DNA of 43,362 bases from the IMG/VR virus record IMGVR_UViG_3300046535_000982, positions 1 through 43,362 of that record; one strand, 5' to 3'. A program made the translations under genes and the position numbers. Every line of letters starts with the position of its first letter. Within the stretch, counting starts at the first letter, position 1. The DNA comes from a virus. The notes beneath the pieces are model-generated. The model was not told the DNA's origin, ran no database searches, and was given only the letters and a program-made list of their open reading frames with translations. Shown here piece by piece: positions 16,868 through 24,030 of this stretch.

Positions 16868-17322
16868 GCGGCTCTCCTTTGGCTGCGTCGCACAGCCGCC
16901 TCGAACGCGGCGCGCTCGGGGGCGAGAAACAGACGCCTGAACTGGCGGATCTCGTAGCGCGCGCAGGTGCGCCAGAACGCGCGGAACTCGGGGATGGCGG
17001 TGCGGGCCTCGTGGATGCAGCGGAGCATCTCGGCTAGGCATTGGGCGCGGTAACTCTCTGTTATAGAGGCAGCGCGATCCGGCAATTCCCGCAGGAACAA
17101 AGAGTTATTCGCGTGTGATTTGGTGTGCCAATCGCTGTAGCACGGTGCAGTTGCGGAACTCTCGCTGGCAACACTTGCATGACACGCCGGTGACAGGCTT
17201 AGACTGCCTGCGGGCGCGCCTATCCCGCCAGCCGTGCCGTCACTGGACATTCCACGCGCGCTATCGGTTCGTCCCCCTGAGCAGGGACACCGACGATGCC
17301 AGGGGAGAATACTATGCCGCAC
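16864..17322 (-). CDS. first leftward early gene, unknown; start uncertain
   Basis: The frame is open from GTG 17322 (152 residues), but only the C-terminal part looks like protein: MLRCIHEARTAIPEFRAFWR, ARYEIRQFRRLFLAPERAAF, ending RRSQRRAA. Possible starts are ATG 17250 and ATG 17028; none has a clear ribosome site. It is the first gene after the probable left promoter, the slot used by lambda N and similar early regulators. Highly basic C-terminus. Function unknown. Confidence 0.4.
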   Translation of the reverse strand: MRHSILPWHRRCPCSGGRTDSARGMSSDGTAGGIGAPAGSLSLSPACHASVASESSATAPCYSDWHTKSHANNSLFLRELPDRAASITESYRAQCLAEMLRCIHEARTAIPEFRAFWRTCARYEIRQFRRLFLAPERAAFEAAVRRSQRRAA

Positions 17323-17328
17323 GTTCGA

Positions 17329-17346
17329 GCCTCCATCGCTGGAGGC
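17329..17346 (-). promoter_or_regulatory. 5'-leader hairpin of leftward early transcript
   Basis: On the minus strand GCCTCCA, loop GCGA, TGGAGGC: a perfect 7-bp stem closed by a GNRA tetraloop. It lies just downstream of the predicted left promoter, so the early mRNA would begin with it. GNRA-type loops are used by boxB antitermination sites and as 5' stabilisers; which applies is not known. Confidence 0.45.
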
Positions 17347-17389
17347 ACTATAGCAGCGTTTCTTTCAGATGCTACAGAAAATCTGTCGT
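17347..17389 (-). promoter_or_regulatory. probable left operator and early promoter (OL/PL-like)
   Basis: The sequence at 17371-17389 matches the inverted operator at 17877-17895 (read on its other strand) at 15 of 19 positions, sharing ACAGAAAA and TGTCGT. A minus-strand -10, TATAGT (17352-17347), lies 18-19 bases downstream of it; the -35 is weak. Repressor bound here would cover the -35 and block the leftward operon. Confidence 0.5.
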
Positions 17390-17416
17390 GGGCAGTCTTT
17401 TTTCGGGGGCGGCCCT

Positions 17417-17800
17417 CTAGCCGCTGGCGCGAGCCAACTTCTTTAAAGCAGGCCGCGACTCTGAAGAAGCCAGCCGCCGCGTCGTCTTCAAAACCACCTG
17501 TCCCGGTGAAGCAGCCTTCTCCCTGACGAGTTCCACGAACACGGCAAGTTCGCGCGCCATCTTGGCAGGGACCATCCTGTCGTCCCCGAAAAACACCCAC
17601 TGCACGGTCACGCCTGGCAGGATTTTTTCGAGTTCGTAGGCGACGCCGTGGCTGGGTAGCTGATAGCCGTTGAGGACGTTCGATAGGTTCTGCCGGGACT
17701 CGCCAAGCTCGTTCGCGGCCTCTTCCATGCTGACGCCGAGCTTGAGCAGAACTGCTCTGACGCGGATGCCGACTTCTTTTGGGTCTGGTTTCTGAGCCAC
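17417..17800 (-). CDS. CI-like XRE-family repressor
   Basis: A 127-residue protein with an N-terminal helix-turn-helix (VRAVLLKLGVSMEEAANELG, ESRQNLSNVLNGYQLPSHGV). No peptidase domain follows, so it is not a LexA-type, self-cleaving CI. The tail (KMARELAVFVELVREKAA) may mediate dimers. It is divergent from the Cro-like gene, with a shared operator between, and a second related operator lies beyond its 3' end. This layout defines a lambda-like immunity region. Confidence 0.8.
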   Translation of the reverse strand: MAQKPDPKEVGIRVRAVLLKLGVSMEEAANELGESRQNLSNVLNGYQLPSHGVAYELEKILPGVTVQWVFFGDDRMVPAKMARELAVFVELVREKAASPGQVVLKTTRRLASSESRPALKKLARASG

Positions 17801-17854
17801 AGCTACGCCTCTTGCGTGTTGCTGACGGCCCGACGCCGCCAGCGTTGGGGGACT

Positions 17855-17883
17855 ATTCTCGCCACCTTACACCCTCACGACAA
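17855..17883 (-). promoter_or_regulatory. probable repressor promoter
   Basis: On the minus strand TTGTCG (17883-17878) and GAGAAT (17860-17855) are spaced by 17 bases, each four of six matches to sigma-70 consensus. The -35 lies inside the operator at 17877-17895, so the repressor could control itself. Confidence 0.45.
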
Positions 17884-17895
17884 CTTTTCTGTCGT
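17877..17895. promoter_or_regulatory. right operator (OR-like) palindrome
   Basis: ACGACAACTTTTCTGTCGT: 6-bp inverted arms (ACGACA, TGTCGT) around a 7-nt centre, in the 149-base gap between the divergent repressor and Cro-like genes. A possible rightward -10, TATAGA, is at 17923-17928, with no good -35. A related site is at 17371-17389. Confidence 0.65.
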
Positions 17896-17949
17896 CATAT
17901 TTCAGCCCACTGTTGCCTTGCTTATAGACTTCCTGTCAACTACCGTCTT

Positions 17950-18174
17950 ATGACCACGGACAAACTCTTCCGGGTTTTCGGGGGGCGGGAAATTCTCATG
18001 GACGTGACGGGCGTCAGCCGCAACGCGATCAATCACTGGGTCAGGAACGGGGTTCCGTTCCGGCACTGGCCGGTGATCCGCGCGGCGGCGCGAGAGGCCG
18101 GGATACCTGGCGTCACGGACGCTGCGCTGGCCTCGACGCGGCCCCGTGGCACGCGGCGTGAGGCGGCCGAATGA
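17950..18174 (+). CDS. Cro-like repressor
   Basis: A 74-residue protein: MTTDKLFRVFGGREILMDVT, GVSRNAINHWVRNGVPFRHW, PVIRAAAREAG. The helix-turn-helix (residues about 13-40) resembles small Cro/YdaS-type regulators that act against CI. It is the first gene of the rightward early operon and overlaps the nuclease gene by four bases (ATGA). The start was chosen as the only ATG that leaves the operator region free. Confidence 0.75.
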   Translation: MTTDKLFRVFGGREILMDVTGVSRNAINHWVRNGVPFRHWPVIRAAAREAGIPGVTDAALASTRPRGTRREAAE

Positions 18175-18635
18175 CCGCCCCCGCCGAGGACGTCCGGCCC
18201 ATGCGCGTTGGTGGCGCGGCGAGCGTGGCCGAGGTGCGGGTCAGCGTGCCAGCCAAGTTCCGGCTCACCGCGCCGATCGCGCCGGAGGACGAACTGGCGG
18301 CCTCTGTGGCGTCTGCCATGGCCTACCTGCTGCCATCAGACGCGATCTTCACCGCCTGGGATCTGAGCAATGCCAGATCCGCGATGGAAGGCGCGCGCAA
18401 GAAACGCCTCGGATGTGTTGCTGGCTGGGCGGATTGCGGCGTGTTCTGGCGTGGCCGCGTCGTCCTCCTGGAGCTGAAGCGCAGCCGCGGCGGGCAGCTC
18501 TCGCCGGCGCAGCGTGCGCTGCATCCCCGGCTGGAGGCTGCCGGCTTCCCGGTCTGCGTCGTGCGCTCGGTGCCCGAGGCGCTCGATGCGGTGGCTGCTG
18601 CGGGCGTACCTCTTCGCGGCCGGGTGGCAGCTTAG
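18171..18635 (+). CDS. VRR-NUC family nuclease
   Basis: A 154-residue protein whose C-terminal part matches the VRR-NUC fold: GCVAGWADCGVFWRGRVVLL, ELKRSRGGQLSPAQRALHPR, LEAAGFPVCVVRSVPEALDA. Catalytic residues are visible as D88, E101 and K103, with Q114. The family includes Holliday-junction and structure-specific nucleases. Coupled to the Cro-like gene (ATGA). It may serve replication or recombination, replacing RusA-type resolvases seen in similar phages. Confidence 0.8.
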   Translation: MTAPAEDVRPMRVGGAASVAEVRVSVPAKFRLTAPIAPEDELAASVASAMAYLLPSDAIFTAWDLSNARSAMEGARKKRLGCVAGWADCGVFWRGRVVLLELKRSRGGQLSPAQRALHPRLEAAGFPVCVVRSVPEALDAVAAAGVPLRGRVAA

Positions 18636-18737
18636 GTGACGTTGCTCCGCGCCCTTGCCCTGACGGCCTGCGCCTGGGCGCTGAGCGCTGCGGCAACGTG
18701 GCTGGCGGTGGTGGCATTTGCTGAGCGGGGGATGTGA
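18636..18737 (+). CDS. 33-residue membrane micro-protein
   Basis: GTG at 18636 directly follows the nuclease stop (TAGGTG), and the stop overlaps the next ATG (TGATG). The product MTLLRALALTACAWALSAAA plus TWLAVVAFAERGM is one hydrophobic helix. It is supported by its fit in the coupled operon. Function unknown. Confidence 0.5.
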   Translation: MTLLRALALTACAWALSAAATWLAVVAFAERGM

Positions 18738-19534
18738 TGAGCGGTCGAGCGCGGCAAGGCCAGAGCATCGCCACCATCGACAAGGAGCGCCGCATTGCGG
18801 CCGCCATGTCGGTCAGCATGCGCATCGCCAACGCTCGTTTCGGCGGCAAGGGCTATCGGTTCTGGTGTTTCGATGCCAATGCCGGCAGCGGCTGGAACCA
18901 CGAAGTCGGTGTACCTGGCAGTCCTGCGGTATTCTGGCACGTTGCACAGATCTGTCTGACGCGGATGCAGCCGGCGCCGTTCTTCTGTGATCGTGACTTG
19001 GTCGCAATGGAGCAACTGCGCGCGCGCCTGGGACATTTACCGGAGGCGGCTGGATCGATCCTGCTGCCGGGTGATAACGAGGACGGCCTGGCCGCATTCG
19101 CCGAAGCCATCCGTCGCAGCGAGACGCCTCGCTTCGCAGTTGGTGCTGTGATCATTGACCCGAACGGCTATTTCTACAGGAACGCGAAGGGCATCGGCGC
19201 TCCGGTCAAGACCTTGATGTGGTTCGTGCAGGAGTTTCCGCGCATCGACATCATTCTGAACCTGTGCCTCAGGACCTTTCATCTGCAGCGTGGCGTTGGC
19301 CATGATGTGATGCCGCCGGTCGACGTGCTCGCATCACTGAACAAGCAGCATTGGCTGGTGGCGCGTGCCGGCGGTCAGTCGCGTCACCTGCTGGCCATTG
19401 GCCGGAACATGGCAACCGGTGATCACAAGGCACTCGGGCTGTACGACGCTGACAGCGAGATGGGGCGAAAACTCCTGAACGTCGATGCGCCGCACATCGA
19501 GGAGGATGATCTGTTCGCGGGAGCAGTGGCATGA
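18737..19534 (+). CDS. three-Cys-motif partner (TcmP)-like protein
   Basis: A 265-residue protein. The N-terminal part reads FWCFDANAGSGWNHEVGVPG then SPAVFW, which resembles the nucleotide- or SAM-binding loop of the TcmP family. Later parts include AVGAVIIDPNGYFYRN and LMWFVQEFPRIDIILNLCLR. TcmP proteins are normally encoded beside a CxxxCxxC Gp37/Gp68-family protein, and exactly that gene follows, overlapping by four bases. The pair probably forms one nucleic-acid or protein modification unit; the reaction is not established. Confidence 0.6.
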   Translation: MSGRARQGQSIATIDKERRIAAAMSVSMRIANARFGGKGYRFWCFDANAGSGWNHEVGVPGSPAVFWHVAQICLTRMQPAPFFCDRDLVAMEQLRARLGHLPEAAGSILLPGDNEDGLAAFAEAIRRSETPRFAVGAVIIDPNGYFYRNAKGIGAPVKTLMWFVQEFPRIDIILNLCLRTFHLQRGVGHDVMPPVDVLASLNKQHWLVARAGGQSRHLLAIGRNMATGDHKALGLYDADSEMGRKLLNVDAPHIEEDDLFAGAVA

Positions 19535-20988
19535 CTGAGTATAAACAGCATCCGCTATCAGCCGCGTTTCCCGGCATGAGCGGCGCGGAGTTCGCTGAAC
19601 TGCGCTCTGACATTGCAGCGAACGGGCTGCATCACGCGATCACGCTCTATGAAGATGCTGTGCTGGACGGCTGGCATCGGTACTGCGCGTGTACCCAAGC
19701 CGGTTGCGAGCCTAGGTTCGATGTATTCAACGGAACCTGGCGAGAGGCGATTGCGTTTGTCAAATCTGCCAACGTCTCACGACGTCACTTGACACCTGGC
19801 GAGCGGGCGATGGTGGCGGCGACGATCGCGAACCTACCAGCGAGTAGACCTAATAAGTCGGCGCCAGTGCCTACTTCTGGCGTATCTGCCACAGAGGCTG
19901 GTGAGCTGTTTGGTGTCAGCGGACGGCAGGTAACCGACGCGCGGACGGTAATTGAGTCTCGCGATGAAGCGCTGCAGGCTGACGTTAAGGCGGGTAAGAC
20001 GTCAGTGAAGGCGGCTGCTAAGCAAGTTCGCGCCAGCAAGCAGAAGGTAAAGGCGGCGCAGCAGCGGATAACACCAGAGCCGCAACCACGACCGCAATCC
20101 GACAATGTCACCTACCTGCCCAATGCAAGTATGCAGATCACGGTTAAGCAATGGGAGCGAGCCAGCGCTGAGCAGCGCGCGATGGTGCTTGGCTATCGCA
20201 ATCCCAAGGCAGCGCTGAACGAGCAGAACAAAGGCGAGGACAGCAATCTGATCGACTGGGCCAAATGGTCGTGGAACCCGGTTGTCGGATGTCTGCACGA
20301 TTGCCCCTATTGCTACGCCCGTGACATTGCTGAGCGATTCCAGAAGGAAGGCTCCGCGCCGTTCGCTAACGGTTTCGTGCCGACGTTGCATCCAGGGCGT
20401 TTGTCGGCACCATTGAACCGGTTACCCTATCAAAGCGATGACCCGCGAGATGCGCGGATCTTCACTGGGTCGATGTCGGACACCTTCGGGCGCTGGGTTC
20501 CCGAGGCGTGGATCGAGGCGGTTCTTGGGATCGCGGCCGAGGCGCGTCAGTGGGAATTTCTGATGCTGACGAAGTTTCCCAAACGCATGGCCGAGTTCAA
20601 CATCCCGGAGAATGTCTGGATGGGGACGACGGTCGATTGCCAGGCGCGGGTAGCAGGTGCGGAGGCGGCGTTTGAGCGTGTGAGGTCGCGGGTCAAGTGG
20701 CTGTCGGTCGAGCCGATGCTGGAGCCACTCAAGTTCAGCCATCTCGACCGCTTTAATCTGCTGGTGATCGGGGGAGCCTCACGATCGAGCAAGACGCCAC
20801 GCTGGATACCGCCGTTTGAGTGGCTGGCTGATCTGATGCGGCAGGCGGATGAGGCTGGCTGTGCAGTGTTCCTGAAGTCCAACCTGTACCGGAAGGAGCA
20901 GCCGTTTGGGCCTCGCTACCGGTTCACCGAGCAGTTGCCGAAGGTGTTCAACTACCTGGGCAAAGCAAAAGGGGAAGACGTTGCATGA
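19531..20988 (+). CDS. ParB-like domain fused to phage Gp37/Gp68 three-Cys (radical-SAM-like) protein
   Basis: A 485-residue fusion. Residues 1-90 are ParB/sulfiredoxin-like (FPGMSGAEFAELRSDIAANG, VLDGWHRY); about 100-200 hold a helix-turn-helix and basic linker (VSATEAGELFGVSGRQVTDA, KTSVKAAAKQVRASKQKVKA). From 235 on it is the Gp37/Gp68 family: WAKWSWNPVVGCLHDCPYCY with C254, C258 and C261 as a CxxxCxxC cluster motif, then TGSMSDTFGRWVP, WEFLMLTKFPKRM, WMGTTVDCQARVAG, WLSVEPMLEPL and CAVFLKSNLY. A radical-SAM-type reaction is likely but unproven. Overlaps the TcmP gene by four bases. Confidence 0.75.
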   Translation: MTEYKQHPLSAAFPGMSGAEFAELRSDIAANGLHHAITLYEDAVLDGWHRYCACTQAGCEPRFDVFNGTWREAIAFVKSANVSRRHLTPGERAMVAATIANLPASRPNKSAPVPTSGVSATEAGELFGVSGRQVTDARTVIESRDEALQADVKAGKTSVKAAAKQVRASKQKVKAAQQRITPEPQPRPQSDNVTYLPNASMQITVKQWERASAEQRAMVLGYRNPKAALNEQNKGEDSNLIDWAKWSWNPVVGCLHDCPYCYARDIAERFQKEGSAPFANGFVPTLHPGRLSAPLNRLPYQSDDPRDARIFTGSMSDTFGRWVPEAWIEAVLGIAAEARQWEFLMLTKFPKRMAEFNIPENVWMGTTVDCQARVAGAEAAFERVRSRVKWLSVEPMLEPLKFSHLDRFNLLVIGGASRSSKTPRWIPPFEWLADLMRQADEAGCAVFLKSNLYRKEQPFGPRYRFTEQLPKVFNYLGKAKGEDVA

Positions 20989-21162
20989 CGGCCTTCCGAC
21001 TCAATCAATCATGGGGTAGAAACGAGACGAGCCCCGGCGGGAACCGAGGCTCGACTGTAACTGAACCAGGCTGGCGGCCTGGGGCTCGTGCGATCCAAGG
21101 GGACCAACTGACAGCCCCTTTTCGCACAAGCCCTCGGCCTCGGCAAGAGGAGGCTTGTGCCC
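20989..21162 (+). other. noncoding gap with stem-loops
   Basis: No convincing gene in 174 bases. CGAGCC (21028-21033) pairs with GGCTCG (21048-21053). A second hairpin is CCAGGC/GCCTGG near 21066-21083, and a T-run (CCCCTTTTC) follows at 21116. This may be an attenuator or mRNA processing site between the modification genes and the replication genes. Confidence 0.45.
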
Positions 21163-21417
21163 ATGACATATTCACATTCCAGGCCCGAGGGCCGCGCCCA
21201 CCGCGCCAAGATCGAGCGTTGGATCGTGCCCCGGCTGCGTCCTGGGTGCCGAATTCCATCGGCTGCTTGGATGGGGCGATTTTTGCACATCAGCGCCGGC
21301 GAAGGCGCGCGGCATATGCGCCGGGTGCTGGCCGAGGCGGGAATTCAAACCGAGACGCGGGGGGCCTGGCGCGATCGCCGGACCTACGTCGTGGCCGTGG
21401 GGAGGGTTGAGATATGA
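21163..21417 (+). CDS. 84-residue early protein, unknown
   Basis: ATG at 21163 stands nine bases after GAGGAGG. The protein (MTYSHSRPEGRAHRAKIERW, HISAGEGARHMRRVLAEAGI, GAWRDRRTYVVAVGRVEI) is small and basic. Its central part could be a winged or helix-turn-helix nucleic-acid binder. The stop overlaps the next ATG. An overlapping frame starting at 20985 looks low-complexity and is rejected. Confidence 0.6.
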   Translation: MTYSHSRPEGRAHRAKIERWIVPRLRPGCRIPSAAWMGRFLHISAGEGARHMRRVLAEAGIQTETRGAWRDRRTYVVAVGRVEI

Positions 21418-21998
21418 GTGGCTACACCATTGCGGCGATCCCCACGCTGTACCGGGGCCGGATGTACCGTAGCCGCCTGGAGGCGCGCTGGGCCGCGTTC
21501 TTCGATCGACTCGGGTGGGCGCACGAATACGAGCCGTTCGACCTCGGGCCATGGTCTCCAGACTTCCTGCTCACCGACATGAGCGTATTGGTCGAAGTGA
21601 AACCAGCGACTCAATTCGACCCGGAGACTTCCAGAAAAGTCATTGGGGCGCTGCGCCGTTCCGGGCATGAAAGGGCACTTATGACGTTTGTCGCCCCGAA
21701 ATTGGAAGGCAACGTAGCTATGATCGGCATCTACGTTGAGGGGTTTGAAGAAGAACCTGAGACGGCGTTCAGACCAGATGTGGCCATGGTTGGGTGGTTG
21801 CAGCATCCCGATCTGCCTCGATTTAGCGCTGAGATAGTCTCTCCATGTGGTGCTGACTTCGGCAAAGGATGGGCTACGGCGAACGGGCATGCTGGGGGGT
21901 GGGGAGACGATTGCGCGGCGCCCTGGCCGTACGGGGCATACACAATGGGACTTTGGGCGGACGCCTCCAACGCGGTGCAGTGGGAGCCGAAGTCATGA
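21414..21998 (+). CDS. PD-(D/E)XK phage nuclease
   Basis: A 194-residue protein. TLYRGRMYRSRLEARWAAFF, LGWAHEYEPFDLGPWSPDF and VLVEVKPATQFDP show the restriction-endonuclease fold, with E23, D50 and E61-x-K63 as the catalytic set. Similar small nucleases are frequent in early phage operons. The C-terminal third (WGDDCAAPWPYGAYTMGLWA) is aromatic-rich and unassigned. It is coupled to neighbours on both sides by ATGA overlaps. Substrate unknown. Confidence 0.7.
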   Translation: MSGYTIAAIPTLYRGRMYRSRLEARWAAFFDRLGWAHEYEPFDLGPWSPDFLLTDMSVLVEVKPATQFDPETSRKVIGALRRSGHERALMTFVAPKLEGNVAMIGIYVEGFEEEPETAFRPDVAMVGWLQHPDLPRFSAEIVSPCGADFGKGWATANGHAGGWGDDCAAPWPYGAYTMGLWADASNAVQWEPKS

Positions 21999-22858
21999 GC
22001 GCGCCTGCATTTGCGTGGGCGTTGGAGCGTGGCGCGACGCTGGCGCTCCGACCATCCGACCGGCTGGTGCTGCTCTACCTCGCTGACATGGCGAACGGCC
22101 TCAAGGTGTGCTGGCCGGGGCAGCCGCTGATCGAGCGCTACACCGGGCTGAAGAACAACACCGTGCGGGCCGCAATCAACCGGCTGGCAGCGCTGCAACT
22201 CATACGTGTTGAAGGAACGCCAGGGAAGCTGACCCGTTACCACATCCTGCGGCCCGATACCCCCGCAAACGGGGATGGGGGCACCCCCGCAAAAGAGCAC
22301 ATGGTCACCCCCGCAAACGGGACTAGGGCACCCCCTCAAAGCGGCACAGGGCACCCCCTCAATTGCGGGGGTGGACCCCCTCAAAAAGGTGCCCTGACCC
22401 CCGCAAACGGGCACACCGACCCTTTAAGTACCCAAGAAGAAGACCCTAAGAGGCGCGCGAGCGCGCCCGAAGCAGGGAAGATTTTAAGTTTCCCGGAAAA
22501 GGACGGCACACCGCAGCCGACGACCCGGCCCGTTGAGTTCGGAAGCTACCTCGAACAGCTACGGGCAAGGCGGGCTCAACCTTTGGTTGTGGGACAGGAG
22601 GTGGTGCGGGGTGAGCCGGTGCCCGAGGACGACAACCCCCCGGTTGATCCGGGCGTAGCGCTGGCCGTGCTGGACGACCTCAAGCGTTCGCTGCGGATGA
22701 GGGCCTATCCGCCACGAGCGGCTGCTCTGTCCGCTGACGAGCAGATCGCGGAGATTGCGCCGCGCCGCCCAAAGCCGAGCTACCTGCCCGACGCCCAATT
22801 GCGCGCCGCACGCGCCGAACTGGCAGCCCGAGCAGCCGCCCGAGGCGTCGTGCCGTGA
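21995..22858 (+). CDS. lambda O-like replication initiator with embedded iterons
   Basis: A 287-residue protein. Residues 1-90 form a winged helix (FAWALERGATLALRPSDRLV, YTGLKNNTVRAAINRLAALQ, LIRVEGTPGKLTRYHILRPD). Residues about 90-145 are low-complexity (DTPANGDGG, VTPANGTRAPPQSG, LTPANGHTDP) because the DNA here is an array of seven iterons. The C-terminal region is charged and helical and may recruit the helicase. The design is that of lambda O. Start at 21995 overlaps the previous stop (ATGA). No helicase-loader gene is recognised next to it. Confidence 0.7.
   Translation: MSAPAFAWALERGATLALRPSDRLVLLYLADMANGLKVCWPGQPLIERYTGLKNNTVRAAINRLAALQLIRVEGTPGKLTRYHILRPDTPANGDGGTPAKEHMVTPANGTRAPPQSGTGHPLNCGGGPPQKGALTPANGHTDPLSTQEEDPKRRASAPEAGKILSFPEKDGTPQPTTRPVEFGSYLEQLRARRAQPLVVGQEVVRGEPVPEDDNPPVDPGVALAVLDDLKRSLRMRAYPPRAAALSADEQIAEIAPRRPKPSYLPDAQLRAARAELAARAAARGVVP
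22259..22411 (+). repeat. seven iterons, probable replication origin
   Basis: Direct repeats of ACCCCCGCAAACGGG and variants ACCCCCTCAAAG/A start at 22259, 22283, 22307, 22330, 22353, 22375 and 22397, spaced 24, 24, 23, 23, 22 and 22 bases. The spacing is not a multiple of three throughout, so DNA rather than protein sequence is being kept. AT-richer DNA follows (22418-22450 and 22479-22502), as at the lambda origin. A perfect 7-bp inverted repeat lies at 22452-22467. Confidence 0.75.
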
Positions 22859-23067
22859 CCCCCCAGCAGCTCGCCCAGCACGAACTCGCCAACCTCATGG
22901 CCCAGGTTGGTGAGAACCTGCTCGAGTGCCACCCCCACGACGTTTTGGTGTTGGCAGGCTTCCTCGCCACCAACGCGCTGCGCTGCTGGTCCCCCGAGGA
23001 GCGCATCCCGCTCGCCTGCGAATGGACCGACCACGTCATCTCAACCGTCCGCGAGTCCCTGGATTGA
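22855..23067 (+). CDS. 70-residue early protein, unknown
   Basis: GTG at 22855 overlaps the initiator stop (GTGA). The product is helical (MTPQQLAQHELANLMAQVGE, VLVLAGFLATNALRCWSPEE). It sits between the initiator and the antiterminator and is probably co-translated with the initiator. No family recognised. Confidence 0.6.
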   Translation: MTPQQLAQHELANLMAQVGENLLECHPHDVLVLAGFLATNALRCWSPEERIPLACEWTDHVISTVRESLD

Positions 23068-23069
23068 CC

Positions 23070-23642
23070 ATGCCGCTTGACGCATCCGTGATGGCAGCCG
23101 TAGATACCGACAGCCGCTCACAGCGCGTCGAGGAGCGGTGCGGTAGCCGTTGGGGCGTCGTGCATACCCACCCACAGGCCGAGCGCTGGGCCGCACAGAA
23201 CCTCCAGCGCCAGGGCTACGCAGCCTACCTGCCAACCCACACCGTCCGCATCCGCGATCGCACCCTCCCGACACTCACACGCCCCGTCGAGCGCCCGCTG
23301 TTCACCAGCTACCTGTTCGTGGCAGTGCCACTGACCCTTTGGGGGCCAATCCGCCACACACTCGGCGTCCGCAGCCTGCTGATGAGCGGGGAAAAGCCGT
23401 ATCTACTGCCAGACGCCGTCTGGAACGCGCTACAGGCCGGTGAGGCACTTCGCCGCACCCCAACCACTCCCGGAAGCCTCTGGCGCCCTGGCGCCCCCTG
23501 CCAGCCCCGCGACGGGCCGTTCCAAGGGCTACCGGCAGTCGTCATCGAGGTGGAACGCCAAATCGCCAAGGTCGCCATCGTGATGTTCGGGGAACTGCGC
23601 CAAGTCTCGGTCGATGTGAACAGTCTCGTGGCGCGGGAATAG
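23070..23642 (+). CDS. NusG/RfaH-like transcription antiterminator
   Basis: A 190-residue protein with an N-terminal NGN domain (WGVVHTHPQAERWAAQNLQR, GYAAYLPTHTVRIRD, RPLFTSYLFVAVPL, GVRSLLMSGEKPYLLPDAVW). A C-terminal KOW-like domain follows (APCQPRDGPFQGLPAVVIEV, AKVAIVMFGELRQVSVDVNS). This is the length and layout of NusG paralogues. As the last rightward early gene it could modify RNA polymerase for late transcription, doing the job of lambda Q by another route; that is inference. Start ATG 23070 lies after a two-base gap. Confidence 0.8.
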   Translation: MPLDASVMAAVDTDSRSQRVEERCGSRWGVVHTHPQAERWAAQNLQRQGYAAYLPTHTVRIRDRTLPTLTRPVERPLFTSYLFVAVPLTLWGPIRHTLGVRSLLMSGEKPYLLPDAVWNALQAGEALRRTPTTPGSLWRPGAPCQPRDGPFQGLPAVVIEVERQIAKVAIVMFGELRQVSVDVNSLVARE

Positions 23643-23644
23643 GG

Positions 23645-23851
23645 CTACCCAGCCTCCAACGCCTCAACCCGGCGCGTGATCGCATCCAGCGCGTGCTGAA
23701 TGTCCGTGTCAGTCTCCGTCCGGTCCAGCAACAAACGCTGCCCCGCCAGCAACGCTCGCTCAACCCGCTCCAGCCGATCCACCACCTGTCGCTGCTCGAC
23801 AATCAACCGCTCGATCAGCGTCTGCAGCAGCGCCAGCGACGGCTCGGTCAT
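23645..23851 (-). CDS. 68-residue coiled-coil protein
   Basis: MTEPSLALLQTLIERLIVEQ, then heptad-patterned RQVVDRLERVERALLAGQRL and TRRVEALEAG. Mostly one long coiled coil. ATG overlaps the RHH gene stop (ATGA). It ends two bases from the convergent NusG-like gene. Function unknown. Confidence 0.6.
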   Translation of the reverse strand: MTEPSLALLQTLIERLIVEQRQVVDRLERVERALLAGQRLLLDRTETDTDIQHALDAITRRVEALEAG

Positions 23852-24030
23852 TCCTCGTTCTCCAGCCGGTCCATCACCGCAGCGTGCTCCTCACGCAACG
23901 CCGCCTCAGCCGCTCGCTGCAGCCACATGCTCAGGCTCTGCCCCTTCGCATCCGCATCCCGCCGTATCCGCTCATCAAGCTGCGTCGGCACATAGATCGT
24001 GATCCGCACGTTGGTCGTCGCCTCGCTCAT
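23848..24030 (-). CDS. ribbon-helix-helix regulator
   Basis: A 60-residue protein: VRITIYVPTQLDERIRRDAD, AKGQSLSMWLQRAAEAAL. The beta-strand followed by two helices is the MetJ/Arc/CopG fold; the strand VRITIYV would sit in the DNA groove. Start at 24030 overlaps the upstream stop. It may bind the palindrome in the promoter at 24319-24348, giving autoregulation, which is inferred. Confidence 0.75.
   Translation of the reverse strand: MSEATTNVRITIYVPTQLDERIRRDADAKGQSLSMWLQRAAEAALREEHAAVMDRLENEE

Noticed and set aside
17220-17600. Minus-strand 126-codon frame and plus-strand 76-codon frame around the left operator
   Set aside because: They cross the operator/promoter region and the repressor 3' end and show no protein-like pattern.
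20985-21410. 141-codon frame after the radical-SAM-like fusion
   Set aside because: Its sequence is Arg/Pro/Gly-rich with no fold signal, and it runs through hairpins and over the better-supported gene at 21163.
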